From Bdellovibrionaceae bacterium UBA6502 (GTDB lineage: Bacteria; Bdellovibrionota; Bdellovibrionia; Bdellovibrionales; UBA840): a stretch of DNA of 64,000 nucleotides. This document shows, piece by piece, positions 17,498 to 27,200 of the stretch (positions are counted from its first letter, which is position 1; the number at the start of each line of letters is the position of its first letter). The notes beneath the pieces are model-generated. The model did not search any database and had not been told where the DNA came from. It saw only the letters and a list, made by a program, of their open reading frames with translations. Both the position numbers and the translations under genes were made by a program. Where the stretch lies: assembly GCA_002436415.1 (NCBI GenBank), contig DJMA01000029.1, positions 1 through 64,000 on the forward strand, written 5' to 3'.

Positions 17498-19144
17498 CTA
17501 CTCCATAATAAAGGACAAAGTCCCGATTTGTGGAATGGCTTTGTGTTCATCCAACACAATTCCACGTTCAGCGCTGGCAAATTTATGCTGGCTAGCCGAT
17601 GAACTTGTTCCTCCAAAAATAGAATTACCAATATCCAAGACTAAGGCTGCGGATTGACAGTATAGGTTTGGACATTTCTTAAGACCCGCAGAAGCTGTTG
17701 AAGCTCCATTTTGACTGCTCGGTGCTGGTAGTGATGGGTGTCCTTCTTTTAAGAAACCTAATGTTACATTCATCAATGCTCGATCTAAGTATTCTTTTTT
17801 CAAATCTTCAGCCAGCTTTTCTCTGTCAGCAAAGTCGAAATCAGAATCATTATTCATGATGTGAATATCAATCCATTGTTTCGAAACAGATTTTTCAGTA
17901 ATACTTGTGGACGATTTTGTTCTAAAAAGACCGCCACTTGTGGAGCTTTTTTTAATTAACTTGTACAAATGACTTTCTAGATAATCCACCTTGTACTTTC
18001 TTTGCACTGTCACGTCGTACTCATATTGAACGTTTGCAATCAGAGTGGCAGAAAATTTAGATCTGTTGTTAGAATTCTGAAAGTTACAAGCTGCCAATTG
18101 ATTTATAACAACACCACCATTTAAAGCCTGTCCCATCATCACACTTTTGAGTTGGCTACTATCCACTCCTAAATCAGATTGGTCACCAGTCTCTTTTACA
18201 GAACTTATACCAGGAATGTCTGAGCTTAATACAACTGGAACTTTTGCTTCTATACCATCTAAAACAGCACTAAAGTTAATGTTCATCTTTTTAGTCGGCA
18301 TTGCTACAAAATTTACTTTATCTTGAAGAGCTGTATTAGCTTTTTTGAATGCCTCTACAATTTCGTTTTGATTTACTTGAAAACTTAACTGCACACTTGC
18401 TCCAGGAATCTCTTGCTGTGCGCTAATGATTTCATCATAATCTGTTACGTAGGCGTCGATCAAATCTGTTATCTGTGTAATTGAGCTTCCTAAGTTTTCA
18501 ATTTGTTGTCTTAACCCAATGGATCTATTCTCAACAGTGCTTTGACAGGATTGATACTTAGCCTCGATCTGTGAAATTTTCGGATTCGCGTTCGCTACAA
18601 ATTTTGAATACTTTTTAATTAATTTAGTATTTTGCCTTAAGGTCCTTCGCTCAATCCTACAAGACTGGCCATTACTTTCACAGGCGGCAATCTTACTCTC
18701 AAGTTCAGTAGAATCTGCATTCAAATTGTCAATTTGAGTTTGAAATGAGTCTCTTTGAGATTTTAAAGCAACCAATGGAGAATTGATGGATTCACATTGC
18801 ATCTGGTACTTCATCAGTTTTACATTTAAAGACTGCCTTTCACCTTGAAACCGAATAAGCTCTTTTGCCATATCACGCGAATAACTTACCAAATCACCTA
18901 AAATCATTAGTTCTGTTTGTTTGATATCACATTGTTGATCAGTCAATGCTGGTGAATAACCTGTAACAGAAAGTTTTCCAAATTGAGGTGGTAGTACATA
19001 TGCAGTCCTACAGTCTTTTGAAAACACGTAGCCTGCAGAATTTTTTGGACTAACAAGCTTATGATCACATTTTGTGTATTTATAGGGGCTGGCTACCGCA
19101 CTAACTCCCCAAATTAAACCTAACGCCAATACTACATTTTTCAT
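17498..19144 (-). CDS. Large secreted coiled-coil protein, paralogue of the first operon gene
   Basis: A 548-residue exported protein with a signal peptide ending AVAS near residue 18. Residues 40-75 contain CRTAYVLPPQFGKLSVTGYSP...CD, which aligns with CNTLFVRPPKFGEARLSAYSS...CD in the first gene of the operon, so the two are paralogues with a shared N-terminal domain. Residues about 75-240 are strongly helical and coiled-coil with Cys pairs (CESNGQSCRIERR). The region 350-430 is beta-rich with Ser/Thr and Lys. There is no membrane anchor. A GGGGGACAG ribosome site precedes the ATG, one base after the upstream stop. The function is unknown; a fibre, adhesin or secreted complex subunit is plausible. 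Confidence 0.65.
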   Translation of the reverse strand: MKNVVLALGLIWGVSAVASPYKYTKCDHKLVSPKNSAGYVFSKDCRTAYVLPPQFGKLSVTGYSPALTDQQCDIKQTELMILGDLVSYSRDMAKELIRFQGERQSLNVKLMKYQMQCESINSPLVALKSQRDSFQTQIDNLNADSTELESKIAACESNGQSCRIERRTLRQNTKLIKKYSKFVANANPKISQIEAKYQSCQSTVENRSIGLRQQIENLGSSITQITDLIDAYVTDYDEIISAQQEIPGASVQLSFQVNQNEIVEAFKKANTALQDKVNFVAMPTKKMNINFSAVLDGIEAKVPVVLSSDIPGISSVKETGDQSDLGVDSSQLKSVMMGQALNGGVVINQLAACNFQNSNNRSKFSATLIANVQYEYDVTVQRKYKVDYLESHLYKLIKKSSTSGGLFRTKSSTSITEKSVSKQWIDIHIMNNDSDFDFADREKLAEDLKKEYLDRALMNVTLGFLKEGHPSLPAPSSQNGASTASAGLKKCPNLYCQSAALVLDIGNSIFGGTSSSASQHKFASAERGIVLDEHKAIPQIGTLSFIME

Positions 19145-19145
19145 T

Positions 19146-19991
19146 TTACTGTCCCCCTATAAAACTAAATTCTTCTTTAAAGTTTTGAACCGAAATCTCT
19201 TCTCCTCTTAATTCTTGCTCCATTAGCATGGCCTTTGAATCACTGATCGCTTTAGGTTGAAAATTTAAATCATTGAAGAAGTTTGTTTTTAGATAATGTA
19301 GGTCGCTAATCTCTAAATTATGAATGCTTTGTTGAGAAACTTTAAAAAGCTCTAAACCTAGAATAGCACCTGCTACCAAGTCTCTATCTTCATAGTTGCT
19401 AGCTGAGTATTCTAGTCCCATCGTTTTAATTTTTTCTTTGTAGTTCGCAACAGCTTTGCTGAGACCTAGAAGATTCTTTTTGGAAATTTTAATAGGCCCT
19501 AAGTCTTTCTTACTAAATTCGCCAGACATACGAACACTGATTTCAAGATTTGAGTTCATGATGTCGCAAAGTAATAGTCTTGAATTTACTCTTAATCGTA
19601 GGTGCCCTGGATGGTTTAATACTGAATCTCTAATGTCATCCTTTAAATTACTTTCAATGCTTGCTCTAATTGCCTTGTTTACTAAAGCACTTCGACTCCA
19701 ATCAAAATCTGCTTTCAGAGATTTAAACTCAGGTCTTAAAATTGACTCGTCTAACATATCAGCATTAAAAATATGCTCTTCTGCTGTCTTATAAATTACT
19801 AATGCAGCTGAATCGCTTCCTAGCTTATCTAGTTGATCCTCAATCACAGCACAATCTTCTGAAGACAATTCATAAGAGGAAGGGTAAGCTAGAGACAAGT
19901 TTGCTGTAGTGGATGCAATTGCTTTTGCGTTCACTGAAAAAATCCCTAGGCCAACTATTAGTTTGATAATTTGTTTCGATTTAATATTCAT
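19146..19991 (-). CDS. Secreted hypothetical protein
   Basis: A 281-residue protein with a signal peptide (cleavage near AIAS at 27) and mixed helical/beta composition. Notable segments are SSYELSSEDCAVIEDQLDKLG and a central HPGHLRLRVNSRLLLCDIMNSNLEISVRMSGEF beta-rich part with one Cys. A GGAG ribosome site precedes the ATG. It is the second gene of the exported operon, between the two paralogous large proteins, which suggests a partner of one or both. No family is recognised. Confidence 0.65.
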   Translation of the reverse strand: MNIKSKQIIKLIVGLGIFSVNAKAIASTTANLSLAYPSSYELSSEDCAVIEDQLDKLGSDSAALVIYKTAEEHIFNADMLDESILRPEFKSLKADFDWSRSALVNKAIRASIESNLKDDIRDSVLNHPGHLRLRVNSRLLLCDIMNSNLEISVRMSGEFSKKDLGPIKISKKNLLGLSKAVANYKEKIKTMGLEYSASNYEDRDLVAGAILGLELFKVSQQSIHNLEISDLHYLKTNFFNDLNFQPKAISDSKAMLMEQELRGEEISVQNFKEEFSFIGGQ

Positions 19992-20013
19992 TTTTACTCC
20001 TAAAAGATTTTTT

Positions 20014-21525
20014 TTATTTCTTCTCTTCTTCTTTAAACAAGTTTTGATATTCTTTTTCTAACTTCGGAATTTCTTCTGGAGGAACAAAAGCCATAGTTCC
20101 TGCAATTTGATAAGTGTTTTGTGACTCTGATGATGCTGTTCTGGTAGTGTTTAACTGCTTTTCAATTTCTTTTGCAATTTTAGCCCAGTTTGGTTTTGAT
20201 TTAGTTACCTTGTAAGAGTACCTACATCTATCCCATCCTAAAAACCCACAACTTCTAGTGGCATGTACAGTTTCCTGCCAATAGATTCTGTGTGAAGAAG
20301 AATTTGAAAGCGTGTCAACAAGCGTTCCTATGTTTCTCAGTACGCTATTGGCGATGTAATCTAGTAAATGTTGTTTTACTTGTTTTTTAGTTTCTTCTGA
20401 TACTCCATCAGAACCACCAATATCACTCGTTGAAACCTCTTCAAATATTTGTCCCTCATTTTCTGAAAGTACGTTTGCTAGATCCATGCTTTGCACCAAG
20501 CCCTGGCCTTTTTTTCGTAATGCAATCACTGCTTCACCTAGGCTGACTGGATTAATGGAAACTTTATAGATAGATTTACTAGCTACAGGATAAAAGTAAG
20601 TAAAGTTTGGAGTAAGATAAGCCACTGGTGACTCGGTTACTGTTCCATTAAAAAGTTCACTTGATTTCATGTTCTTATATGGACAAAGTCCCAATAAACT
20701 TAACTCTAATCCTAGGTTGGCGGTACCTTCCATAAGTGCTGCTGTTGAATTCGAAGTGTCTTGCGAAGCACTTAGTAAATCTTCCGAATCTGAATCAGAG
20801 CTACTCGACTGAGCGATCGGAAGCCCGGTGCTATGAATGTCAATTACTGGGTTCTCCCCTAAACTCATCGCACCTGCAGAGGAATTACTCATTTTGTGAG
20901 TTAAGTATCCTTTTGTAATTGGTAGTGGCTTTACTGCTTTAAACTGTGGATTCGCTTCACGATACAAATCAACAACCTTTGCCCAGTGATACATTAGCGT
21001 AATCATTACCGATCCACCATAGCGACTATTCGCGTCTTCGATGGCTTCATCCTGACTTACTACCGATGAATTAAACAGAGTTAAAAGCTCATTCACGTTT
21101 CTTAGTTTTTCTTTGATTCTCTCTACTGCTTCAGAGCTACCATCAGCAAGTGCTTTTCGAAGCTCGTCGTTTAACTTAAGTTGTTGGTTTGAATAATCTT
21201 TGACCATCAAAATGTTTCCGAGTTGAGCGGCGTTTGAGGCATTAATACGATCACATTTTGAAAGATTTGTTGTTGAGCTGTAAGCACTTAAACGAGCCTC
21301 ACCAAACTTAGGCGGTCTTACAAAAAGAGTATTACATTTTTCATCTGTTAAGTATCCCCCATCTAAAACCGTATCAATTCCTTTTACTTTGCAACTAGAT
21401 GCCTTGATGCCAATATAAGGTAAACCTACATCCGCATGAACATTTCCTGCGATAGAACTAGCCGCAATGCTGAATCCAATTGCCGCTTTTAATACTTTCC
21501 AATTTGTATTTTTTAAACTTTTCAT
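20014..21525 (-). CDS. Large secreted protein, first gene of the exported operon
   Basis: A 503-residue exported protein. The ATG at 21525 (MKSLKN...) is preferred to one six bases upstream, which abuts the AAAGGA ribosome site. The signal peptide ends NVHA near residue 32. The N-terminal domain has DEKCNTLFVRPPKFGEARLSAYSS...KCD, shared with the 548-residue protein of the same operon. Next come a helical stretch (NEELRKAL...RNVNELL), a Ser/Asp-rich linker (SSSSDSDSED) and a C-terminal part with SCGFLGWDRCRYSYKV. No enzyme motif is seen. It heads a run of seven genes with gaps of at most 22 bp, all encoding exported proteins. Confidence 0.65.
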   Translation of the reverse strand: MKSLKNTNWKVLKAAIGFSIAASSIAGNVHADVGLPYIGIKASSCKVKGIDTVLDGGYLTDEKCNTLFVRPPKFGEARLSAYSSTTNLSKCDRINASNAAQLGNILMVKDYSNQQLKLNDELRKALADGSSEAVERIKEKLRNVNELLTLFNSSVVSQDEAIEDANSRYGGSVMITLMYHWAKVVDLYREANPQFKAVKPLPITKGYLTHKMSNSSAGAMSLGENPVIDIHSTGLPIAQSSSSDSDSEDLLSASQDTSNSTAALMEGTANLGLELSLLGLCPYKNMKSSELFNGTVTESPVAYLTPNFTYFYPVASKSIYKVSINPVSLGEAVIALRKKGQGLVQSMDLANVLSENEGQIFEEVSTSDIGGSDGVSEETKKQVKQHLLDYIANSVLRNIGTLVDTLSNSSSHRIYWQETVHATRSCGFLGWDRCRYSYKVTKSKPNWAKIAKEIEKQLNTTRTASSESQNTYQIAGTMAFVPPEEIPKLEKEYQNLFKEEEKK

Positions 21526-22014
21526 TCTCATTCCTTTAATTTAATTTTTTTGTTTCCACTCACTCTCCCATGCCATTTGAGCAAAGCCAGTGCCAAGACT
21601 GAGATCGAATGTAGTTGAGTATGAGCGCTTATTTGGAGTTTATTCTTAGATTTTGGATTAAAATTCTAAGGCTTGAGAATTGGGATGAAGGCTCTCATCT
21701 GCGATGTTTTTTACAGTTTTAAAAAATTCTTTTGGTATAAAGGCTTTTTTATGCCTCCGTAATGCACAGATTCAAACACAAGTTTTTGAAAAACTTAACA
21801 CCCAAACACCATAAGACTACTCATTTTATAAAACCACTGTAAGCCTTGCCATCCAGCTCACTTGCACAAAAAAGTTTCTCAGTAAGCTATATTGCATCGT
21901 TTAGGGATTTTCTAAAATCGCCTCCCTTGAAAGCAGCATAAGCTGTGAAATACATAACTTCTTCCCTCGAAAGAGATTTTTCTATATACTTTCTCTACTA
22001 ACAAAGGGATTAAC
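21526..22014. other. 489-bp divergent intergenic region
   Basis: The region separates the exported-protein operon (left) from a small rightward gene. It is AT-rich and should contain both promoters, but I see no confident -35/-10 pair, repeat or small ORF with a ribosome site. Confidence 0.4.
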
Positions 22015-22290
22015 GTGAGTACTGACTTTGCAGAATTTGCCAAATCTGTAATTGATAAATTGCAAAATGAAGTTGGTGCTAGCCAACTTAAAGAAGACCC
22101 AGTTTATATAGAGATTCTTCAACTCTTAGAAGATGTACGTTCTCAAAATTTTCCTGATAAAAAGATCCGCGTCTCTTTTTCTGCCTTAAACCAACAAGAA
22201 GATGGAATCTATAATGATGACCAGCTTGTTAAGGATATAATTCATCTCGAAGAGATGTATAAGGTGATTCGAAAGTCTGTGAAATCATAA
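22015..22290 (+). CDS. Small acidic hypothetical protein
   Basis: A 91-residue soluble, mostly helical protein. It starts at GTG with AAAGGG about 7 nt upstream. Segments FAEFAKSVIDKLQNEV, YIEILQLLEDVR and DIIHLEEMYKVIRKSVKS look like amphipathic helices, with no signal peptide. No family is recognised. An 18-base piece of its 3' end (ATTCGAAAGTCTGTGAAA) recurs at about 23970-23987, which may be a trace of local duplication. Confidence 0.6.
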   Translation: MSTDFAEFAKSVIDKLQNEVGASQLKEDPVYIEILQLLEDVRSQNFPDKKIRVSFSALNQQEDGIYNDDQLVKDIIHLEEMYKVIRKSVKS

Positions 22291-22531
22291 TTATTGAGAG
22301 AGCTATATAGAAATTTAGCTTAAGTCTATGGCTTTATTTGCTCAACAGTATTGTAAAGATGAATAGCTTATACTATCTAAATGTTGCTTAGGGGGAAATT
22401 TATCAAACCGGCTCCCTGTACCTATCTTTCATAAGCAGGAAAATGACCTGTAGAACTGGTATCTTTGCAGTAATTGAGTAGCTAGCTCCCTTTGAATTTT
22501 CCCCAAAGTTAAATGCATGGTACTCAACTAG

Positions 22532-23809
22532 TTAATACAATTTTTTAGATTCATTATTTTGGATGTCGTATTCAACAGCTTCATAGCTGTGTGGAGGCAT
22601 GGTGTTTCTGGTCTGATAAAAAGTGACCGGCTCTAAGTTTTTAATAGAAAGCTGAAGGCCTAGCTGAGTCTGTTGAATGTAAGTTTCTAAATCAGATGGT
22701 ACAGATTCTAATCTTATTTTCTCACTACTATTTGAACGCTTTACAGCCTCTATTAAATCTGGAATATTCGAAACAGAAATACTTATTTTTTTATAATTTC
22801 CCTCGTTGGCTAGATTAGCTATTTCCTGAAAGATTAAAGGATCTTCAAAAGAGGCTTGTGCATAATAAAGCTTATCCTGAAAAAGCTTTTTCAAACGATC
22901 AAAAGCCTCCTGTGAGGATAGAAAAGAAAAAAGAGGGTCAGCATAACGACTCTCTACTTCCTTTACCGCAAGCGAGCCATCTGCACCTGAATAACGTCGT
23001 TCAAAAAAAGAAAACAACTCCCTAGTTTGTACCTTAGTTCTAATGTCATCCGACGGGAGTAGACTATCAATAGCTTGAATGTGCTTGGCCTTGGCAACAT
23101 AGGCATTATTCTGAATGTAATAGTTTGCAACAAATTGAAGATGATAAGTACTAAAACCCCCAACATTAGCAATTCTTTGTAGAACCTCGTTAATGAATGC
23201 TTTCCGTTCCGCCTTTAGGGATGGATCATCAAGTAGTTCGTAGTGAAATTCAAATCTTTCTTCTAGGCTTAAATGCTTTGGTAGTGAAACCTTGGGAGTT
23301 CCCGATAGGTAGGAAATAAAATCCTCTGGACCACGGCTGATTGCAATCAAAGGTCGCATAAGGTACTCAGTAACGAGTAAGGGCTCAACCGCCCAATCAG
23401 CGATAATAAGTTTTTTAGCATTAGTTCGAATAGCAAGATCCCATGCTGAATTGGTTCCAAAACCGAGGAGCACATCTGTCTCCTTTCTTAAGATTGGGGA
23501 TCGGTAGTAGTCAAATTCGTTGGATGCTATAAATTCGTAGCTCTCGTTGGAGTCGGGTAATTCTTTTTTCACAAGAAGACGAGGCTGTTTGTAGAAATGT
23601 TCTAGTGTTTTTTGATAACTATAATTTTGCGCTAGCTCTACAATGGACTTTAATGGAGAAGCTTCACCTGTTGATTGACTACAAGGAATGGCCTTACTAA
23701 CAGTCGGAAGGAACACAACAAAACTGACCGCAGCCCATAGGCAAAAAGTTAAGATAAAATTTCGGAACAAAAAACGAAACACAAACAATTTCCATTCTCC
23801 TGTAGGCAT
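22532..23809 (-). CDS. Exported LIC_10091-like protein
   Basis: A 425-residue protein with an N-terminal hydrophobic segment (residues about 15-40) that serves as a signal peptide or anchor. The part after about 85 (TDVLLGFGTNSAWDLAIRT...LIIADWAVEPLLVTEYLMRPLIAISRGPEDFISYL) resembles the Rossmann-like core of LIC_10091-type proteins described in Leptospira (VGxxQNF...DIRxxN...LS.DRAEFL). In those the usual Asp-Ile-Arg-Arg segment is present; here it is replaced by ADWAVEP. The remaining 250 residues are helical. No activity can be assigned. The similarity is from pattern memory and moderate at best. Confidence 0.5.
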   Translation of the reverse strand: MPTGEWKLFVFRFLFRNFILTFCLWAAVSFVVFLPTVSKAIPCSQSTGEASPLKSIVELAQNYSYQKTLEHFYKQPRLLVKKELPDSNESYEFIASNEFDYYRSPILRKETDVLLGFGTNSAWDLAIRTNAKKLIIADWAVEPLLVTEYLMRPLIAISRGPEDFISYLSGTPKVSLPKHLSLEERFEFHYELLDDPSLKAERKAFINEVLQRIANVGGFSTYHLQFVANYYIQNNAYVAKAKHIQAIDSLLPSDDIRTKVQTRELFSFFERRYSGADGSLAVKEVESRYADPLFSFLSSQEAFDRLKKLFQDKLYYAQASFEDPLIFQEIANLANEGNYKKISISVSNIPDLIEAVKRSNSSEKIRLESVPSDLETYIQQTQLGLQLSIKNLEPVTFYQTRNTMPPHSYEAVEYDIQNNESKKLY

Positions 23810-23911
23810 GGGAGATTATACTTTTAAATTTCCAATGTTTGCATGCTTTGTCTCAGATTTGCATTATATACAAGTATACTGTTAAAGTTGTCGACAGGCC
23901 TGGTTTGATTG

Positions 23912-24216
23912 TGGCTAAAGTTAGAACTAATAAGACCTTAGCTGATAATTTCTATAACCAAACAAGCTTATTCGAAAGTCTGTGAAAACTTAGATTATGA
24001 GATGCCTGCTAGTTAAGGACGTTGCTAATCTATTCAAAGCGATGAAGACTATAAAAGATCGTCTCTCTTAAATTGCCATTGATATTTGTATCTAACAAAA
24101 TCACAAACCCCAGACACTTAAAGCTTTCAGGCATATAAACCACACACACCACCTAAAGTATTAAAATTACTTACCTTTGTTGATAAACTTAATTCAATTA
24201 TGGCTCAAGTTAGAAC
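23912..24216 (+). repeat. Degenerate duplication upstream of subtilase 1
   Basis: TGGCTAAAGTTAGAAC (23912-23927) and TGGCTCAAGTTAGAAC (24201-24216) match at 15 of 16 bases and both continue into similar AAGACC. The second copy provides the -35 region of the subtilase promoter. The block 23810-24238 holds no gene I can support; it also contains the 18-base match to the 3' end of the small gene at 22.0 kb. Confidence 0.45.
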
Positions 24217-24232
24217 GGTAAAGACCCGATAA
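24205..24232 (+). promoter_or_regulatory. Sigma-28 (FliA)-like promoter of subtilase 1
   Basis: TCAAGTTA, 12 bp, CCCGATAA resembles the flagellar sigma-28 consensus (TAAAGTTT-N11-GCCGATAA) with a spacer one base longer. The -10 box ends 6 bases before the GTG start codon, so transcription would begin at or within a base or two of the start. The same arrangement, base for base in spacing, occurs at the paralogous subtilase. Confidence 0.55.
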
Positions 24233-24238
24233 AAGTAG

Positions 24239-27200
24239 GTGCTACAAACTCTATTTACTATACTAGTTTGCTTTTCGTGTTTCAGCTTTGCGTTTGCAAG
24301 AGTAGTATCTAGTTCAATTCCCTATCAAATTAAAAACTCTTGGTGGCTTAGCTCAAAAGAAGCTGCTTCTATTTTTAACGGATCAAAAAAATTCAATGTT
24401 CAATTTGATAATTCAAAACCAATTGTCATTGCGATATTAGACACAGGTATAGACTTCTCACACCCTTACTTGAAAAACCATGAGTTTAAACCTGAAAATG
24501 GAACTGCACATTTTAATTTTTACACAGGTACCAATGAAGCTAGAGATCTGATGGATGTAGCCGGGCACGGAACTCATGTGGCAGGAATCGTTCTTGCTAC
24601 AATTCAAAAGGCAAACCCCAAAGCAAACGTAAAGTTTATTTCATTAAAAATTTTGCCTGACCCCAAACCAGAAAGATCTTCAATGGCTATTCCTAAAGTG
24701 AGTCCAAATGTGATTAGAAATGTTAGTGGAAATATTGGTCTCTATTTGAAAGAAGCTTCGAGATACCTTGTGAAACTAAAAAAAGAAGGTGTTAACGTTT
24801 TAGCTTTGAATGCCAGCTATGGCGGATACACTTACGATCAAAATGAAAAGGAAGCCTTAGCCTTCTTATCGAGAAATGATATTTTAGTGGCTGCTGCAGC
24901 TGGTAACGATGCCAAGAAGCTTACTAAAATGGAATTTACATTTAAAAATGAACAAGGACAAAATTTAAAATGTATCGCCTATTCCAAAGAGAAACCTTGT
25001 CCTGCAAAAATATTTAAAAACTTTTATCCAGCGGCTTACAATGCTGAACTGGATAATATAATCGCTGTTGGTAATGTAAACAGAAATGGACTTTTAGGAA
25101 AGTCCTCTAATTTTGGCTCAAGTGTTGATATTTTTGCTCCCGGTGAAGACATTGCCTCTTCGATACCCGGTGGGGAATATGAGCTAAAAACTGGTACATC
25201 CATGGCCACTCCTCAGGTCACAGCAAGCTTGGCTTTATTAAAGTCAGCTCACCCCACAAAAACGAATCTTGAAATTAAAAGAATTCTCTTAGATAACTCG
25301 ATTTTTAATGATTACTACGTTGATAAATCTAGCTCTGCCAGTCGCCTAAACATTCCTTACCTTTTTAAGAAAAGGGCTACTAAGTACTCTGTAAAATCAT
25401 TAATGAAACTTAAGCCTTCGTCTTTTACTAATGATTCAGCAAAAATCACCAGAGATGTTCCTTGTATGATGTCATCAAGTAATAAAATTCTTTGTGGACC
25501 TGAAATCTATAGAACAAAAATATTGGTAAATGGAAAAGAACAAACTATCGCCGAAGTTCTTGGGGCCAAAAACATTGAAAGACAAAAAGCTATGAATCTT
25601 GGTTTTTTAAATAAAGGACAGATCATAGAGTCTTCATTAAATATGACGATTAAATCTATCAGTAAGAATGAAAAAATTTTTCAACTAATGCTTAAGCATG
25701 GTTTCGCCTTTAGCGAACTCTACCACTCTTTAGGAAAAGAATTTTTAGATAAAAATTATTCTGCTCAGGTGATCGTACCTGTATTAAGCTTTACTGAATT
25801 TAAGGAGAACTACCCTCCTGGCACTCGGGTAGATAGAGAGCTTTACGCAAAATACATAAAAGACATTATTAATACACCACCTCAGTTTTTAAACCGATTT
25901 AAGTCGGTATACCTTCCTCGCTTAGCCCCAGATTTAAAAGTAGAAATAGGATTAACAAAAATATTTCCTCTGCCATTAACGGAAAATCTAATAAGCTTTA
26001 TTGCAAAAAACAATTCTCCGGATGCAGATGCTGTATTAAAACGTCTTCCTGACTCATTTGTGAAGAAGACAAAGGATAAAGAACTTATTTTAAGAGTTAA
26101 AAATCTAAAAGAAAACACACCGGTTATTGCTCTTACTAAAAAAGATTTGAAATATCTAGATGGCTTCAATCAAGTAGACACTAAGGCAGATGCTCTAGTT
26201 AGCGCAGGTTTAAGTGGCGCTGGATACAGACCGGCTAGTAAAGAGTCTTTTGAGGGAATTAAGAAGGCTTTTAAAGCTGCAATCCCAATTGAAAAAGTTG
26301 CGGGTATTGAGGTACGGAACTTAGATAGTAGCAAGGAAATCCAACTTCCAAATAAAATTTTGAATCGATTAGAGAGTATGGAAACGGCACTACTAGCTGT
26401 GAGCCTGACTAATCAGAAAAACTTAGCGAAGCGTGTGGCGAAGACAGCTTCAATTACGAAAAAGGGTAAAAAACTATTATACCATGCTTTAAAGAAAGAT
26501 GCTTTGGTGCTAAATAATGAACAAAATATTCAGCTAGATCCTTTAAAAGTAAGTGCAAATATTTTCAGGCCAAGGGCTAAGGCTCGAGAAAGGATTGGGG
26601 AAAGAGAGCAGAAGTATTTTAAGATGCTGCTTGATCGTTTTCTAGTAGGGAATCGTTCTCAACTATTAAATACTGTGAAAATGAAAGTTGTCCCCAGAGA
26701 AAATAGTGTAATAGATGACCTACCTCTCGCACAGGTAGAAACGCAACAAGAAAAAAAGACTCTACCAAATAGCATTGGGCAGACTAGCGAAGTGGATAAA
26801 AAGTTGGATATTTCAAACCAACATTTTTCTTGTGACTTAAATACTTTCGAAAATTTGCTAAACAATGTAAAAACTCATCAAGAAGAAGCTCAACATGCAT
26901 CCTATTTTTCAGAATCTTTCTGTAATGGCGGAAAAAACTTATCTTTAAATGCATTGCAAAAACATTTACCAACTCTAAAATACTACTCTTATTGTAGTAC
27001 AATAGAAACGGATAAAAACTTTGAAGACCTATTAGATGATGGATTTCAGCAATCAAGCTGTAGGAAACCAGATGTTACGAAATCTTGTAGAGATCGGCTT
27101 CTAGAGCGAACTGTTGAGGTTTGTAATAAAATAACAGGAGAAGAGTTTCAAGTTTGGCAAAGTGAAGGGATCACAGCGGTTTATCCAAGTTTTTTTAAGT

